Positions 1-10,741 of a stretch of 64,000 nucleotides of DNA are shown piece after piece. Below the pieces are notes generated by a model. It did no database searches and was not told the origin of the DNA. It saw nothing but the letters and a program-made list of their open reading frames with translations. A program made the translations under genes and the position numbers. The first letter of the stretch is position 1. Each line of letters begins with the position of its first letter. The stretch comes from an uncultured Veillonellaceae bacterium (lineage in GTDB: Bacteria; Bacillota; Negativicutes; Selenomonadales; Selenomonadaceae), in contig CACZZN010000002.1 in assembly GCA_902785705.1 (NCBI GenBank), positions 27,750 to 91,749 on the forward strand, written 5' to 3'.

Positions 1-1305
1 GTCTCCATGCAGTGTCTTTGCCGCCTCCAAGGCGTTGCTCGGCGTCGCCAGCAGCTCGATCGTGTTCTTGCGGAAATCATCGATGCCATGGACAAGCTCT
101 GCCGTTCCCTCGATGGCGTAGAGGGGCAAGCTGTTGAAATTCTTGATATTGGCGGCCATCAGCGCATGGGTCATCTCATGGGCGACGGTCCGGTCAAGAT
201 ATCCTTGGGATGCGCTCTTCCCGCTGGGGTCGCTCCAATCCATGCTGGCGTAATAATTCATATTGACAATCATCGTCAAGGCAGTCGTCTCCCCGGCAGC
301 GTTGTATGAATGGCTCACCGCCGCCAAACGGCCATTGGCGGCATTCTCAAACGTGATATTCATGGATCTGACCATCGTATCGGTATCCTGAAAACTCAGC
401 CCATAGGACTCCGTGACCAGATCCATTGCATTCTTCAGCCACTGACCGTTCAGCGCCGTAGCGATCTTTGTGGCAGCTTCCTGCGCGCCGGCGCCTGCGC
501 CGCTCAAATCTACACCTGTGATGGTCAGGCCGTTGATCGAGCCTCCGAAGACACCCGTCTCATAGGGATTCCCGCTTTCGGGAACGACGCCCGTAGCCGT
601 CTTCACACGATCCCCGCCCGCATCCTTGCCGGTAATGGCGCCGGTATCATCATTGCGCAGGTCGATGCCGCAGTACTGCATCAAAAAAGCACCCACCCCC
701 TCCGAACCGGCCAGCGCCCCCAGGTAAGACCGCTCCAGATCTTCCCTGTTCTCGAAACGCCCGCCCGAAGCCCATTGAATGGCATCATCATACGCCTCGG
801 CAGCAGTGGGCGCTGTGCTGGTGTTGAGCCGGCTCATAAAGGACATGAGGCAGTCATGGGCGGAGGCGATGATATTGTTCCCAAAATCGCCGTTCAAAAG
901 GACTTTCCCGTTGAACGTGACATGGGCATTGTCATCAATCTGATCCAGCTGCTGATCGACTTCCTTCTGGATGGTCATGCGATCCAAATCCGTGTTCGAG
1001 TCATTCGCGGCATTGATGGCCTTTTCCTTCAATGTCTTCAGAATCTCCACCGTCGAAGAAACAGCGCCCTCTGCCGTCTTCATAAGGCTTGTCGCGTTCT
1101 GGGTGTTCTGGATATCCTGCTCCAGCCCCCGCAGCTGCACACGCATCCGCTCGGAAATCGCGTATCCGGAAGCATCATCCGCCGCACCGTTGATTTTCAT
1201 GCCGGACGAGACCTTCGCAAGGCTCTTCGCCAGCTCGCTCGAGTTTCTGTTCAACGTATTCAATATCTGAACCGCAGACATATTATTCTTCACTACCATG
1301 GACAT
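1..1305 (-). CDS. Flagellin with embedded zinc metallopeptidase domain (flagellinolysin-like), 3' end cut by window edge
   Basis: Read on the minus strand, 435 codons are open from 1305 to the window edge, so the C-terminus is missing. The N-terminus (MSMVVKNNMSAVQILNTLN...) is a classic flagellin D0/D1 coiled domain, about residues 1-150. The central region, where flagellins vary, instead contains HEMTH at residues 376-380 (an HExxH zinc site) followed by EGTAE with Glu399, a plausible third zinc ligand. This matches the flagellinolysin architecture: a proteolytic flagellin assembled into the filament. Start 1305 is chosen because AAGGAGG lies 8 nt upstream. A sigma28-like promoter lies at 1404-1430. 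The missing C-terminal D0 domain should lie beyond position 1; without it the protein would not polymerise. The flagellin call is very firm; the protease call rests on the zinc motif and its position. Confidence 0.87.
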   Translation of the reverse strand, partial: MSMVVKNNMSAVQILNTLNRNSSELAKSLAKVSSGMKINGAADDASGYAISERMRVQLRGLEQDIQNTQNATSLMKTAEGAVSSTVEILKTLKEKAINAANDSNTDLDRMTIQKEVDQQLDQIDDNAHVTFNGKVLLNGDFGNNIIASAHDCLMSFMSRLNTSTAPTAAEAYDDAIQWASGGRFENREDLERSYLGALAGSEGVGAFLMQYCGIDLRNDDTGAITGKDAGGDRVKTATGVVPESGNPYETGVFGGSINGLTITGVDLSGAGAGAQEAATKIATALNGQWLKNAMDLVTESYGLSFQDTDTMVRSMNITFENAANGRLAAVSHSYNAAGETTALTMIVNMNYYASMDWSDPSGKSASQGYLDRTVAHEMTHALMAANIKNFNSLPLYAIEGTAELVHGIDDFRKNTIELLATPSNALEAAKTLHGD

Positions 1306-1403
1306 GACAGATTCCTCCTTGAATCTACATCCCTATTCCTTGTCACGCACAAATCGATGTCCGCAGAGCAACCCTGCTCCGCTCGCCGATCCAACCTATC
1401 TAT

Positions 1404-1430
1404 ATTATCGTAATTCCGAGAAAAACCTTA
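1404..1430 (-). promoter_or_regulatory. Sigma28-type flagellar promoter
   Basis: On the minus strand TAAG (1430-1427) is followed by 15 nt and ACGATAAT (1411-1404), close to the FliA/SigD consensus TAAA-N15-GCCGATAA. It lies about 100 nt upstream of the flagellin start, with a leader that ends in a strong AAGGAGG site. The fit to the expected sigma factor for a flagellin gene supports the call. Confidence 0.6.
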
Positions 1431-1441
1431 AGCCGTACCCC

Positions 1442-1984
1442 TTATTTTTTCTTTGCGCCCTGCTTCTCTTCCCCTTCCGCAGCACTCCCCGGTTCTGCTG
1501 GTTCCGTCACTTTCTTTTCCCCTTTGGCCCAGACCTGTGCCATGAGGTCTTCGTAAACGTCTTCTAAATGTTCTACGAGGATTTTCAGCATGAGCTGCAC
1601 CATCTTGCTGTCGAAGGTCTCCTCCACAAAGGGCAGGCAGATATCGAGATAGATAGAATGGTTCGTCGCGTAGTAGTATTTGAAGATCTTGTACTTCGCG
1701 TTCAGCTCGTTCAGATAGGGCTGGAGTTTCGCGCCTTTGGCGGGCGCGATACCGCTGGCGACCTGCGTGCGGATGACGGTGAAGACCGTCGTGTCGATGA
1801 AGATCGCCATCGGCAGAAGCTGTCCTTTGGCCTCGATGCGGGAACGGAACACCACGGTGTTGAAATCATCGTCGATGGTCTCCGTGCTGAACACGTTGAT
1901 GTCATTGTCCATGATAAAATCGCGGAACTTCAGCGCCTTTTCATTGGCCTCCACGCCGCTTTCCTTTTTCTTCTTTGCCGGCAT
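1442..1984 (-). CDS. YbjN-like domain protein
   Basis: A 180-residue soluble protein. The body (about residues 15-155) reads as an alternating beta-strand/helix fold typical of YbjN / type III secretion chaperone-like proteins: a strand pair around FNTVVFRSRIEAKGQLLPMAIFID, then a central segment YKIFKYYYATNHSIYLDICLPF, then a helical tail. Both ends are charged and low in complexity (PAKKKK at the start, Glu/Ala/Lys-rich at the end). The start at 1984 has AAGGAG 8-9 nt upstream; an ATG two codons earlier is an alternative. It lies between the flagellin gene and the ATP synthase terminator. Function is unknown; the family name is by fold impression only. Confidence 0.6.
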   Translation of the reverse strand: MPAKKKKESGVEANEKALKFRDFIMDNDINVFSTETIDDDFNTVVFRSRIEAKGQLLPMAIFIDTTVFTVIRTQVASGIAPAKGAKLQPYLNELNAKYKIFKYYYATNHSIYLDICLPFVEETFDSKMVQLMLKILVEHLEDVYEDLMAQVWAKGEKKVTEPAEPGSAAEGEEKQGAKKK

Positions 1985-2070
1985 TTTCATATCTCCTTCG
2001 CTCAAAATAATCTACATCTTTGTAATTCGACTTCGAACGGGATTTTCCTGCCTGTGGCGAATAGAAAACA

Positions 2071-2098
2071 GCTCCCGCCAGCCGAAGCTGACGGGAGC
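2071..2098 (-). terminator. Rho-independent terminator of the ATP synthase operon
   Basis: A 12-bp stem with one mismatch (GCTCCCG.CAGC against GCTG.CGGGAGC) and a 4-nt loop is followed on the minus strand by TGTTTTC. It begins about 20 nt after the atpC stop codon. Confidence 0.75.
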
Positions 2099-2116
2099 AT
2101 TTTTCTTGGAATAGGG

Positions 2117-2548
2117 TTACGCGACCTCGCGCTTGCATGCTTTGAGACGTGCCTTGGCGCGCTCAAGTGCCAGCTCGGCGCGCTTGAAGTCGATATCGTT
2201 GGACTCCGGCGGGCCCTGATGGAATTTCGCGATGCGCTGCTTTGCCCTGTCGTAGGCCTGCTGCGCACGGTTCACATCAATGTTGAGGGGCTCCTCGGCA
2301 GCGCCTGCCAGAACCGTGATTTTTTCCGGCGTAACCTCCATGAAGCCGCCGGAGACAGCAATGAGCTGCTCCTCGGCCTCGCCCGGAAGCTTGACGCGCA
2401 TGGCATGGGGGATGAGCCCCGTCACCAAGGGCGCATGGCGCGGCAGGATGCCAAGCTCGCCGCCCGTGGAACGGACGATGAGCATGGCAATGTCCTGCTC
2501 GTAGACCATCTGGTCAGGAGAGACAACCTCAAGCTTGATGGTAGCCAT
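2117..2548 (-). CDS. atpC: F1Fo ATP synthase epsilon subunit
   Basis: 143 residues, normal length for the epsilon chain. The N-terminal beta sandwich (about residues 1-85, with the typical ILPRHAPLVTGL segment) is followed by the two-helix C-terminal domain (AQQAYDRAKQRIAK...). Epsilon sits on the central stalk, couples rotation to the F1 core and can inhibit ATP hydrolysis. It is the last gene of the atp operon, 3 nt after atpD and followed by a terminator hairpin. Confidence 0.96.
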   Translation of the reverse strand: MATIKLEVVSPDQMVYEQDIAMLIVRSTGGELGILPRHAPLVTGLIPHAMRVKLPGEAEEQLIAVSGGFMEVTPEKITVLAGAAEEPLNIDVNRAQQAYDRAKQRIAKFHQGPPESNDIDFKRAELALERAKARLKACKREVA

Positions 2549-2551
2549 GAG

Positions 2552-3976
<1,425 letters not shown>

Positions 3977-4828
3977 TTACTTCAAGGCCTCTGCACCGCC
4001 CACGATCTCCGTGATCTCGCGGGTAATGCCTGCCTGACGTACCTTATTGTAGTGCAAGTCGAGCTGGGCGACGAGTTCCTCTGCGTTGTCCGTCGCATTG
4101 CTCATGGCGTTCACGCGGGAGGACAGCTCACTGGCCGCTGCCTGCAAAAGCGCCGCGTAGATGACGGTCACGAGATACTGCGGCAGGAGGTGCCCGAGAA
4201 CGACCTCCGCCGACGGCTCATAGATATACTCCGCATGCGGGCCTGCCTGCCTTTCCCCGTCCTGCTGGAAGGGCAGGAGCCGGACTGTCTCCGGCACGCA
4301 GGAAACCGCCGATATGAAGCGGGTATAGACCATATGGATGTCCTTCACCTCACCGCTCTCGAACCGGTCGATGAGATACTGGGCGATCTCGCGGGCATGC
4401 TCATAGGTAGGCTTCTCGCTGAACCCTGTATACTCCCGAACGACCGTGTATTTGCGGGGCTTGAAGTGTGTCTTGGCCTTGCGCCCTACCGTCACAAGCT
4501 CGGTATTCGCTTTGTCCTGGATCTGCTCGCGCGCCTCTTTGAAGACGTTGCTGGAGTAGGCTCCCGCAAGGCCCTTGTCGGCGGCCAGCACCAGAAAGAG
4601 CTGTTTCCCTTCCTCGTGGACGGTCAGCAGCGGATGGCTGAAATCCCCCGCGTTGGCCGCGATATCATGGACGACCTGCGCTACCTTTTCTGCATAGGGC
4701 TTGTTGGAGGTGGCCGCTTCTTTCGCATGGCGCAGCCTCGAGCTGGCGACCATGTGCATGGCGTTCGTGATCTTCTGGGTGTTCTTTACGCTTCGGATGC
4801 GGCGGCGTATGTCTTGTAAACTAGCCAA
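3977..4828 (-). CDS. atpG: F1Fo ATP synthase gamma subunit
   Basis: 283 residues, full length. It starts with the characteristic MASLQDIRRRIRSVKNTQKITNAM helix and ends with the conserved RVNAMSNATDNAEELV...NKVRQAGITREITEIVGGAEAL helix, the two long helices that form the rotating central shaft. The middle part is the Rossmann-like foot. The gene lies between atpA and atpD, 12 nt before atpD. Confidence 0.98.
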   Translation of the reverse strand: MASLQDIRRRIRSVKNTQKITNAMHMVASSRLRHAKEAATSNKPYAEKVAQVVHDIAANAGDFSHPLLTVHEEGKQLFLVLAADKGLAGAYSSNVFKEAREQIQDKANTELVTVGRKAKTHFKPRKYTVVREYTGFSEKPTYEHAREIAQYLIDRFESGEVKDIHMVYTRFISAVSCVPETVRLLPFQQDGERQAGPHAEYIYEPSAEVVLGHLLPQYLVTVIYAALLQAAASELSSRVNAMSNATDNAEELVAQLDLHYNKVRQAGITREITEIVGGAEALK

Positions 4829-4847
4829 ATAGATTCACCTCGCTGCC

Positions 4848-6383
4848 TTATGCTACTTTATAGGTTACAGTTTCCTTGAACTCCTCGATTGCCTTGGAAA
4901 TTTCCTTCTCCAGCGCATCGTCGAGCTTCTTCTGCTCAACAATCTTCGCGCCGACCTCCGCATGTTCCGTATGCATGAACTTGATGAAGTCATTCTGGAA
5001 CGTAACGACCTTTTCTACGGGAATGTCCGCGAGGAATCCGCGCACCGCCGTAAAGATGGTGAGCACCTGATCCTCGACGGCAAGGGGGGAATACTGCGCC
5101 TGCTTCAATGTCTCGACCATGCGTGCACCGCGGTCAAGCTGCGCCTTCGTGGACTTGTCCAAATCGGAGCCGAACTGCGCGAACGCCGCCAGCTCGCGAT
5201 ACTGCGCCAAATCGAGACGCATCGTGCCTGCGACCTGCTTCATTGCCTTGATCTGCGCGGAACCGCCCACACGGGAGACCGAAAGGCCGACGCTGATTGC
5301 CGGACGGATGCCGGAGTAGAACGCGCCCGTTTCCAACATGATCTGCCCGTCCGTGATGGAAATGACGTTGGTCGGGATATAGGCGGAAACGTCGCCTGCC
5401 AGAGTCTCGATGATCGGCAAGGCTGTAATGGAGCCTGCGCCCAGCTCGTCGGAGAGCTTCGCAGCGCGCTCCAACAGGCGGGAATGCAGGTAGAATACAT
5501 CGCCCGGATACGCCTCGCGCCCCGGCGGACGGCGGAGCAGCAGGGACATGGCACGGTAGGCCGCCGCATGCTTCGTGAGGTCGTCATAGACACAGAGGCA
5601 GTGCCCGCCCTTTCCGTTCGCGTCCTTCTTGTACATGAAGTACTCTGCCATCGCCACGCCGGCGTATGGCGCCAGATACTGCAAAGGTGCGCTGTCCGCA
5701 GCCGTTGCCGCCACGACGATGGAGTATTCCATCGCGCCGCCGTCCTGCAGGGTCTTCACCACACGCGCCACCGTGGAGGCTTTCTGGCCGATGGCCACAT
5801 AAATGCAGATACAGTTCTGCCCTTTCTGGTTCAGAATCGTATCCACCGCGATCGCGGTCTTACCCGTGCCGCGGTCGCCGATGATGAGCTCGCGCTGGCC
5901 GCGCCCGATGGGCACCAATGCGTCGATGGCCTTGAGGCCGGTCTGCAGCGGCTCATGGACGGACTTGCGGTCTGCAATGCCCGGCGCCTGGAACTCTACC
6001 GGGCGATACTCCGTCGTGCTGATGGGGCCTTTGCCGTCAATCGGACGGCCCAGCGCATCCACGACGCGGCCGATCATGGCCTCGCCCACAGGAACCTGCA
6101 TGATGCGCCCCGTGCGCTTGACCGTATCGCCTTCCTTGATCTCCGTGTCGCCGCCGAGAATAACCGCGCCGACGTTGTCCTGCTCAAGGTTCAGGACCAG
6201 TCCATATACATCGTTGCCAAAATCGAGAAGCTCGCCTGCCATGGCCTTGTCGAGACCATGCACGTGGGCGATGCCGTCGCCGATTTCAATAACGGTACCC
6301 ACATCATCAACATTCAGATCCACATGGTAGTTCTTGATCTGATCCTTGATGATGGCTGTTATTTCTTCCGGATTCATTTTCAT
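4848..6383 (-). CDS. atpA: F1Fo ATP synthase alpha subunit
   Basis: 511 residues. Non-catalytic nucleotide-binding subunit of F1. The P-loop [13 protein letters not shown] and the downstream [16 protein letters not shown] signature are intact. The N-terminus starts with [16 protein letters not shown], the helix that contacts the delta subunit and the peripheral stalk. A second ATG two codons in cannot be excluded as start, as no strong ribosome site decides it. Confidence 0.98.
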   Translation of the reverse strand: MKMNPEEITAIIKDQIKNYHVDLNVDDVGTVIEIGDGIAHVHGLDKAMAGELLDFGNDVYGLVLNLEQDNVGAVILGGDTEIKEGDTVKRTGRIMQVPVGEAMIGRVVDALGRPIDGKGPISTTEYRPVEFQAPGIADRKSVHEPLQTGLKAIDALVPIGRGQRELIIGDRGTGKTAIAVDTILNQKGQNCICIYVAIGQKASTVARVVKTLQDGGAMEYSIVVAATAADSAPLQYLAPYAGVAMAEYFMYKKDANGKGGHCLCVYDDLTKHAAAYRAMSLLLRRPPGREAYPGDVFYLHSRLLERAAKLSDELGAGSITALPIIETLAGDVSAYIPTNVISITDGQIMLETGAFYSGIRPAISVGLSVSRVGGSAQIKAMKQVAGTMRLDLAQYRELAAFAQFGSDLDKSTKAQLDRGARMVETLKQAQYSPLAVEDQVLTIFTAVRGFLADIPVEKVVTFQNDFIKFMHTEHAEVGAKIVEQKKLDDALEKEISKAIEEFKETVTYKVA

Positions 6384-6407
6384 AACTTTGCTGTCACCCC
6401 AGTTTCA

Positions 6408-6950
6408 TCAATTCGATGTCAAAAGCTCTCTTCTGAGTTTCTCGAGACGTCCCGTCACACTGCCGTCGATGCGCTTGTCGCCAATCTTGACGACTACACC
6501 GCCAATGAGACTTTCGTCCTCGTGCAAGCGGAGCTTGACCTTCTTGCCTGTGACAGTTGCCAGCTTCTTCGCAAGCTTTTCCTGCTGAGCGCTTCCCATC
6601 TCGCTCGCCGTCGTGACATCCGCGATGACAATGCCCCTTGCCTGATTGGAAAGACCGCGGAAGTCCTCCTCGATCGCATCGAAAATGCCGATGCGGCGCT
6701 TGTCCACCAAAAGCAGCAGGAAATTCATGATGGTATCGGAAAGCTCGCCCTGATAGCATTTCACCAGGAGCTCTTTCTTCGCCTTCCGCTCGATCTGCGG
6801 ATTCTGGAAGAAGCCGCGGATCTCCGCGCTCTGGAAAAGATCCTCCCGCACACCTGCCAGCTCATCACCATAGGCCTCAAGCTTGTTCTCCTCTTGGGCA
6901 ATCTCGAAGATCGCCTTGGAATATTTACGTGCAAGCTGTAAGTTTAGCAT
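6408..6950 (-). CDS. atpH: F1Fo ATP synthase delta subunit
   Basis: 180 residues, normal length. N-terminal helical bundle (LARKYSKAIFEIAQEENKL...) and C-terminal part with the signature LRLHEDESLIGGVVVKIGDKRIDGSV near the end. It joins the peripheral stalk b subunits to the top of F1. Its start overlaps the end of atpF by 7 nt, which suggests translational coupling. Confidence 0.96.
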   Translation of the reverse strand: MLNLQLARKYSKAIFEIAQEENKLEAYGDELAGVREDLFQSAEIRGFFQNPQIERKAKKELLVKCYQGELSDTIMNFLLLLVDKRRIGIFDAIEEDFRGLSNQARGIVIADVTTASEMGSAQQEKLAKKLATVTGKKVKLRLHEDESLIGGVVVKIGDKRIDGSVTGRLEKLRRELLTSN

Positions 6951-7447
6951 GACAGATCACCAATCTTCTTCGAATCAAGCTGATCGATGAATTCGCCGAT
7001 GATCGCTTCGTTCTCCTTGGCATCCATGTTCTTGGCAATGATCTTGCCTGCGGCTGCCATGGCAAGCGCACCGAACTCATCCTTGAGCTGCTCCACCGCG
7101 CGCTCGCGATCCCGCTGGATCTCTTCCTGCGCAGCTTTCCGCATCTGCTCGATTTCCTGTTTTGTCGCCTGAATGCTCGCCTCATGCTCCTCACGGGCAC
7201 GCTTCTCCGCCTTGTCGACGATTTCCTGTGCCTTGGCATGAGCATCCTTGAGCTGATTCTTATATTCGTTGAGGGTTGCCTCGGCAGCGGCCGCATCTGC
7301 GTCCGCTTTCTGGATGCTCTCGGCAATCTTGTCCTCACGTTCCTTCAGCATGCGAACCACCGGCTTGTAGGCCACGGCCCGCAGGATGGCAACGAGGATC
7401 AGGAAGTTCAGGATCTGCGCAAAGAATGTCGCATTAAGTTCTATCAA
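6944..7447 (-). CDS. atpF: F1Fo ATP synthase b subunit
   Basis: 167 residues. One N-terminal membrane helix (about residues 5-25, ATFFAQILNFLILVAILRAV), then a long charged coiled coil rich in Lys, Glu and Ala, the peripheral stator stalk. Only one b-type gene is present, so a homodimer is expected. The gene lies between atpE and atpH. Confidence 0.96.
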   Translation of the reverse strand: MIELNATFFAQILNFLILVAILRAVAYKPVVRMLKEREDKIAESIQKADADAAAAEATLNEYKNQLKDAHAKAQEIVDKAEKRAREEHEASIQATKQEIEQMRKAAQEEIQRDRERAVEQLKDEFGALAMAAAGKIIAKNMDAKENEAIIGEFIDQLDSKKIGDLSC

Positions 7448-7487
7448 TTCCTATGCCTCCTTTTCCGACTCGTACCTCCAAAGGAAA

Positions 7488-7739
7488 TTACTTGATCAGC
7501 GGATTCGCATAGAGCATGATGAGGGCAACGACCGCCGCGATGATCGCCATCGCCTCGATCAGACCAACGGAAATCAGCGTGTTGGTGAAGAGCGTGTTCT
7601 TTGCCTCCGGCTGACGGGTGATGCCGTCAATGAAATGGGATGTGACGAGACCGTCGCCGATACCTGCGCCAATCGCTGCGAGACCCATCGTAATACCTGC
7701 GCCGACCAGAGCGGCTGCGACCATGATTGCGTTTTCCAT
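7488..7739 (-). CDS. atpE: F1Fo ATP synthase c subunit (proton type by motif)
   Basis: 83 residues forming two membrane helices joined by the polar loop TRQPEAKN. The ion-carrying residue is Glu62 in SVGLIEAMAII. It is followed by Ala rather than Ser/Thr, and the first helix (AAIGAGIGDG) lacks the Gln found in sodium-binding rings such as that of Ilyobacter. This points to proton coupling, which is an inference from motif only. A good AAGGAGGA site precedes the start. Confidence 0.96.
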   Translation of the reverse strand: MENAIMVAAALVGAGITMGLAAIGAGIGDGLVTSHFIDGITRQPEAKNTLFTNTLISVGLIEAMAIIAAVVALIMLYANPLIK

Positions 7740-7785
7740 GAAAAAATCCTCCTTAGATTATAGATAAAATTAAAAACGGACGACG

Positions 7786-8460
7786 TTATTCTTCCTCTTC
7801 TTTCAGCGCGTTGGCCAGATACGCCATCGACAGCATGGTGAAGATAACCGCATGAACACAGCTGATAAAGATACTGAACATCAGCCATACCACCGACGGA
7901 ATCGGCATCCAGACCGGCATCAGCTTCAGCAGGACGATAATCAGGATCTCGCCTGCCAGGATATTGCCGAATAGACGAAAAGCCAGCGTGATCGGCTTCG
8001 CGATTTCCTCAATGGCATTGATGATGACAAAGGGCGCAAACGGCTGGAAGAAATGGGCAATGTAATGCCCTCCCTTGAAGTACAGCCCCAGCACATGCAC
8101 CATGACAACGATCATCAGCGCCAGCCCCAACGTCGTGTTCAGATCGTTCGTCGGCGACGCCAGCGTCGGAATGAGTCCCAGCAGGTTGGAAACCAGCAGG
8201 AACATGAACAGCGTGACAATGAGCGGCGCCAGCATGCGTCCGCGCTTTCCCATCATCGCATCGATCTGGCCGTGCAGCCATGTGACAATCATCTCGACGA
8301 CATTCTGCCAGCCGCTGGGCACCAGCTTCAGGTTGCGCGTTGCCAGAAAGCCGATCAGGATGACGATCGCCATCGCGAGCCACGTCATGGTCAGGGTCTC
8401 CGCATTGAAGGTAAAGCCCCCGACCTGCGTAAAGCCACGATGGATGATCCCTTCACTCAT
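7786..8460 (-). CDS. atpB: F1Fo ATP synthase a subunit
   Basis: About 224 residues with five to six membrane helices. The essential arginine lies in the helix EEIAKPITLAFRLFGNILAGEI, the ion half-channel region. The start at 8460 is preferred over the ATG at 8466 because it overlaps the atpI stop as ATGA and has a 9-nt distance to AAAGGAGG. The Fo order atpB-atpE-atpF is the usual one. Confidence 0.96.
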   Translation of the reverse strand: MSEGIIHRGFTQVGGFTFNAETLTMTWLAMAIVILIGFLATRNLKLVPSGWQNVVEMIVTWLHGQIDAMMGKRGRMLAPLIVTLFMFLLVSNLLGLIPTLASPTNDLNTTLGLALMIVVMVHVLGLYFKGGHYIAHFFQPFAPFVIINAIEEIAKPITLAFRLFGNILAGEILIIVLLKLMPVWMPIPSVVWLMFSIFISCVHAVIFTMLSMAYLANALKEEEE

Positions 8461-8903
8461 AGACATCTACCTCCTTTCGGTGTTGCTTCGGATTCTTGTA
8501 CCTGATCCTCGCTCCCTCCTTTATCCTTACTGACACCCCGAAACTCATCCGTAATCAGATGAACCATGAACAGCAGATAGAACAGCCAAAAACCTGCCAC
8601 CACCATGCCGAACACCTCTGCCGAGATCCGAACCGCCGCAAACAGCACGACAAGCAGCACGGCAAGCCGCAGCACAAGACCCCAAAGCATCTCACGCTTT
8701 GCGCCCGAGGCGGAAAGCCCCGCGCTTCTCCAGATTCGATACGCCATGGTCCACGCATACACAGCTGCCGCAAAGTAGCCGATGAAAAGCGCACCGATGA
8801 GATCCGCCCTGCCGTTTGCCGCCAAGGTGATGACCGCCATCAGCGTCACGACGCCAAGGCTTTTCAACATGCGTTTCACGGATGCCAATAAAATTCCCTT
8901 CAT
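8457..8903 (-). CDS. atpI: ATP synthase protein I-like membrane protein
   Basis: About 148 residues with four predicted membrane helices (VVTLMAVITLAANG, LIGALFIGYFAAAVYAW, LVLRLAVLLVVLFAAVRI, MVVAGFWLFYLLFMVHLI) and a charged tail. AtpI proteins assist assembly of the c ring and sit just upstream of atpB, as here, with a 4-nt ATGA overlap. Start 8903 follows AGAGGAGG; the longer open frame upstream is not supported by a ribosome site. Confidence 0.85.
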   Translation of the reverse strand: MKGILLASVKRMLKSLGVVTLMAVITLAANGRADLIGALFIGYFAAAVYAWTMAYRIWRSAGLSASGAKREMLWGLVLRLAVLLVVLFAAVRISAEVFGMVVAGFWLFYLLFMVHLITDEFRGVSKDKGGSEDQVQESEATPKGGRCL

Positions 8904-9048
8904 ACTCCTCCTCTGGATGCGCACCGGCACACGCCCACGCCCGCAAGTCAATGCGGACAGGGAAAACAGCCTGCCATACACCCATCTACTTTATTTCGAC
9001 AGATTTTCTGATTTCCCTTCTAAACGGAATAAATTTCTATCGGCAAGT

Positions 9049-10731
9049 TCATGCCCAAACAATCTGCTCTGCTTGTGCCACAGTCTCGACGAGCGTGGCC
9101 TTGCATTGGGCTGCTTTGCCTTCATCCTTTTTCTTGACATAGTGGTTCATGAGCCGCATATAGGAAAGAAGTTTTGCGCTCCTTTCAATTTCCTGAAGAT
9201 GATCCGCCCGGTCTTCAAAATAGAATTTCAGCAGCAGTTCCCAAAGCCTGTCCGTCAGCTCCGGGGACATGCCCGTGACCATCTTGTGCCGTTTGAAGCC
9301 CGTATCATCGAAGCGGCGATAGCCCACGTAGGTCGCATACAGCGCGGAAAACTCAAAGATGGGCTGCCCCAGCCCCATGCTGTCCATGTCGATGAGGTAG
9401 AGCTCCCCATTGCTGTCCACCATGATGTTCTTGGCATGGCAGTCCCCATGCACCAGATGATCGTCATCCGGCACGGCCTCCAGCATGGCTTTCAGCTTCT
9501 CTGCGCAATCGACGGGAAGATATTCCCCGATCCGCCGCAGCCGTCTCAGCATCCCATCCCTGCAAGGCTCACCGATGGCATGGCTGCCCGCTCCATCAGC
9601 AGAAACCTCATGGATGCTTTTCAGAAGCTGCACCATCATTCTCGCATATTCCTCGATGCGATCCGGCCGGTCGTGGATCAGCGCCGCCAATGTCTCTGCC
9701 TCCAGCATCTCGTACACAGCGCCGAAGCGGTTCCCCAGACGCACGATATCATAGGAAATCGCCGTGGGGATGCCCAGCATGAACACCGCCTTTGCCGCCT
9801 CCAGTTCCGTCCGTATCTCTTTCAGCGTGAAATTCTCCCGATAGGCTTTGATCATCGTATCGCCGTCCATGCGATAGATCTCCCCATTGGCGCCCTCGGA
9901 CAGCTTCGTGCATCCATCCACAGAGAGCCGCCGCATCATCTTTTCCGTCGGCATCATCTGGGTGAGTCCCGTCATCTCGAAGATTTCATAGGCTTCCGGC
10001 GACACATCCACAAAGGCAATGCTTTTCATGCGCTTGGCAAGTGTCAGAAAGACCCTGAGGCCCATGCTGGAAATATATCTCAGCCCGACCAGATTCAACG
10101 AAAGCGGCTTTTCCGGGTGAAGCCCCCGCAATTCATTAATCTGCGCCTGCACCGACTTTGCATTGGCAGCATCCATTTCCCCCGCCAGATAGATGACCTG
10201 TCCCTCCGCGCCGCAATCCGAATACGCAATGCTCTTATCCTTCGGATACTCCCGGGGGATCAGCGTCTGATAATAGTGCCAGAACGCCTGATAAGCCATC
10301 GGGTCCGAATGGGCGTAGGGCAGACAGCCCACACTCTCATCGTATTCCTTCCGTTCCCTGTACTCCGGCAGTCGAAGCCCTTTCCGCATCAGCGCATAGG
10401 CAGAGAGCAGCCGCGCCATGCGCTCGCTGCCATCTGCAAAGAAATGATCTGCGATATCTGCATGAAACTCGATAAAGCAGGCTGTTTCCCACGGATTGGA
10501 GAGCTCGCCGTGAAAGCGCTCCCAAAGTCTCTCACAGAACCACGAGAACCTTTCGTCATCCTGTACCGGCTTGCTCACGCCCGCTTGTCCCGCCAGCTGC
10601 CCGATCCATGCCCGCAGATCCGCCGCGGATGCAAAACTGTGCTCCCGCATCTCATAGACAAATGGCAGCGCATCCTTGATATTTTCGGAAATTTCCTGCC
10701 GATATGCTTCCATTGAAATCTTTTCTTCCAT
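9049..10731 (-). CDS. STAS domain fused to an aminoglycoside-phosphotransferase-like kinase
   Basis: 560 residues in three parts. Residues 1-165 are a helical domain I do not recognise. Residues about 174-260 form a STAS (anti-anti-sigma) domain, with Ser221/Ser222 in the position usually phosphorylated (LRYISSMGLRVFL). Residues about 275-500 are an APH/choline-kinase-like fold with a glycine loop near 278, the catalytic loop HGDCHAKN (428-435) and the metal-binding DMD (448-450). The combination suggests a signalling or small-molecule kinase whose activity is linked to phospho-partner binding; the substrate is unknown. AGGAGAG lies 6-7 nt before the ATG. The gene sits between atpZ and atpI in the same orientation, 10 nt after atpZ, so it is probably cotranscribed with the ATP synthase genes, which is unusual. 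Confidence 0.8.
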   Translation of the reverse strand: MEEKISMEAYRQEISENIKDALPFVYEMREHSFASAADLRAWIGQLAGQAGVSKPVQDDERFSWFCERLWERFHGELSNPWETACFIEFHADIADHFFADGSERMARLLSAYALMRKGLRLPEYRERKEYDESVGCLPYAHSDPMAYQAFWHYYQTLIPREYPKDKSIAYSDCGAEGQVIYLAGEMDAANAKSVQAQINELRGLHPEKPLSLNLVGLRYISSMGLRVFLTLAKRMKSIAFVDVSPEAYEIFEMTGLTQMMPTEKMMRRLSVDGCTKLSEGANGEIYRMDGDTMIKAYRENFTLKEIRTELEAAKAVFMLGIPTAISYDIVRLGNRFGAVYEMLEAETLAALIHDRPDRIEEYARMMVQLLKSIHEVSADGAGSHAIGEPCRDGMLRRLRRIGEYLPVDCAEKLKAMLEAVPDDDHLVHGDCHAKNIMVDSNGELYLIDMDSMGLGQPIFEFSALYATYVGYRRFDDTGFKRHKMVTGMSPELTDRLWELLLKFYFEDRADHLQEIERSAKLLSYMRLMNHYVKKKDEGKAAQCKATLVETVAQAEQIVWA

Positions 10732-10741
10732 AGCCGCTCTC

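Noticed and set aside
7488..7739. Sodium-coupled ATP synthase
   Set aside because: Sodium-binding c subunits need a Gln in helix 1 and a Ser or Thr after the ion-binding Glu; here helix 1 has no Gln and Ala follows the Glu.
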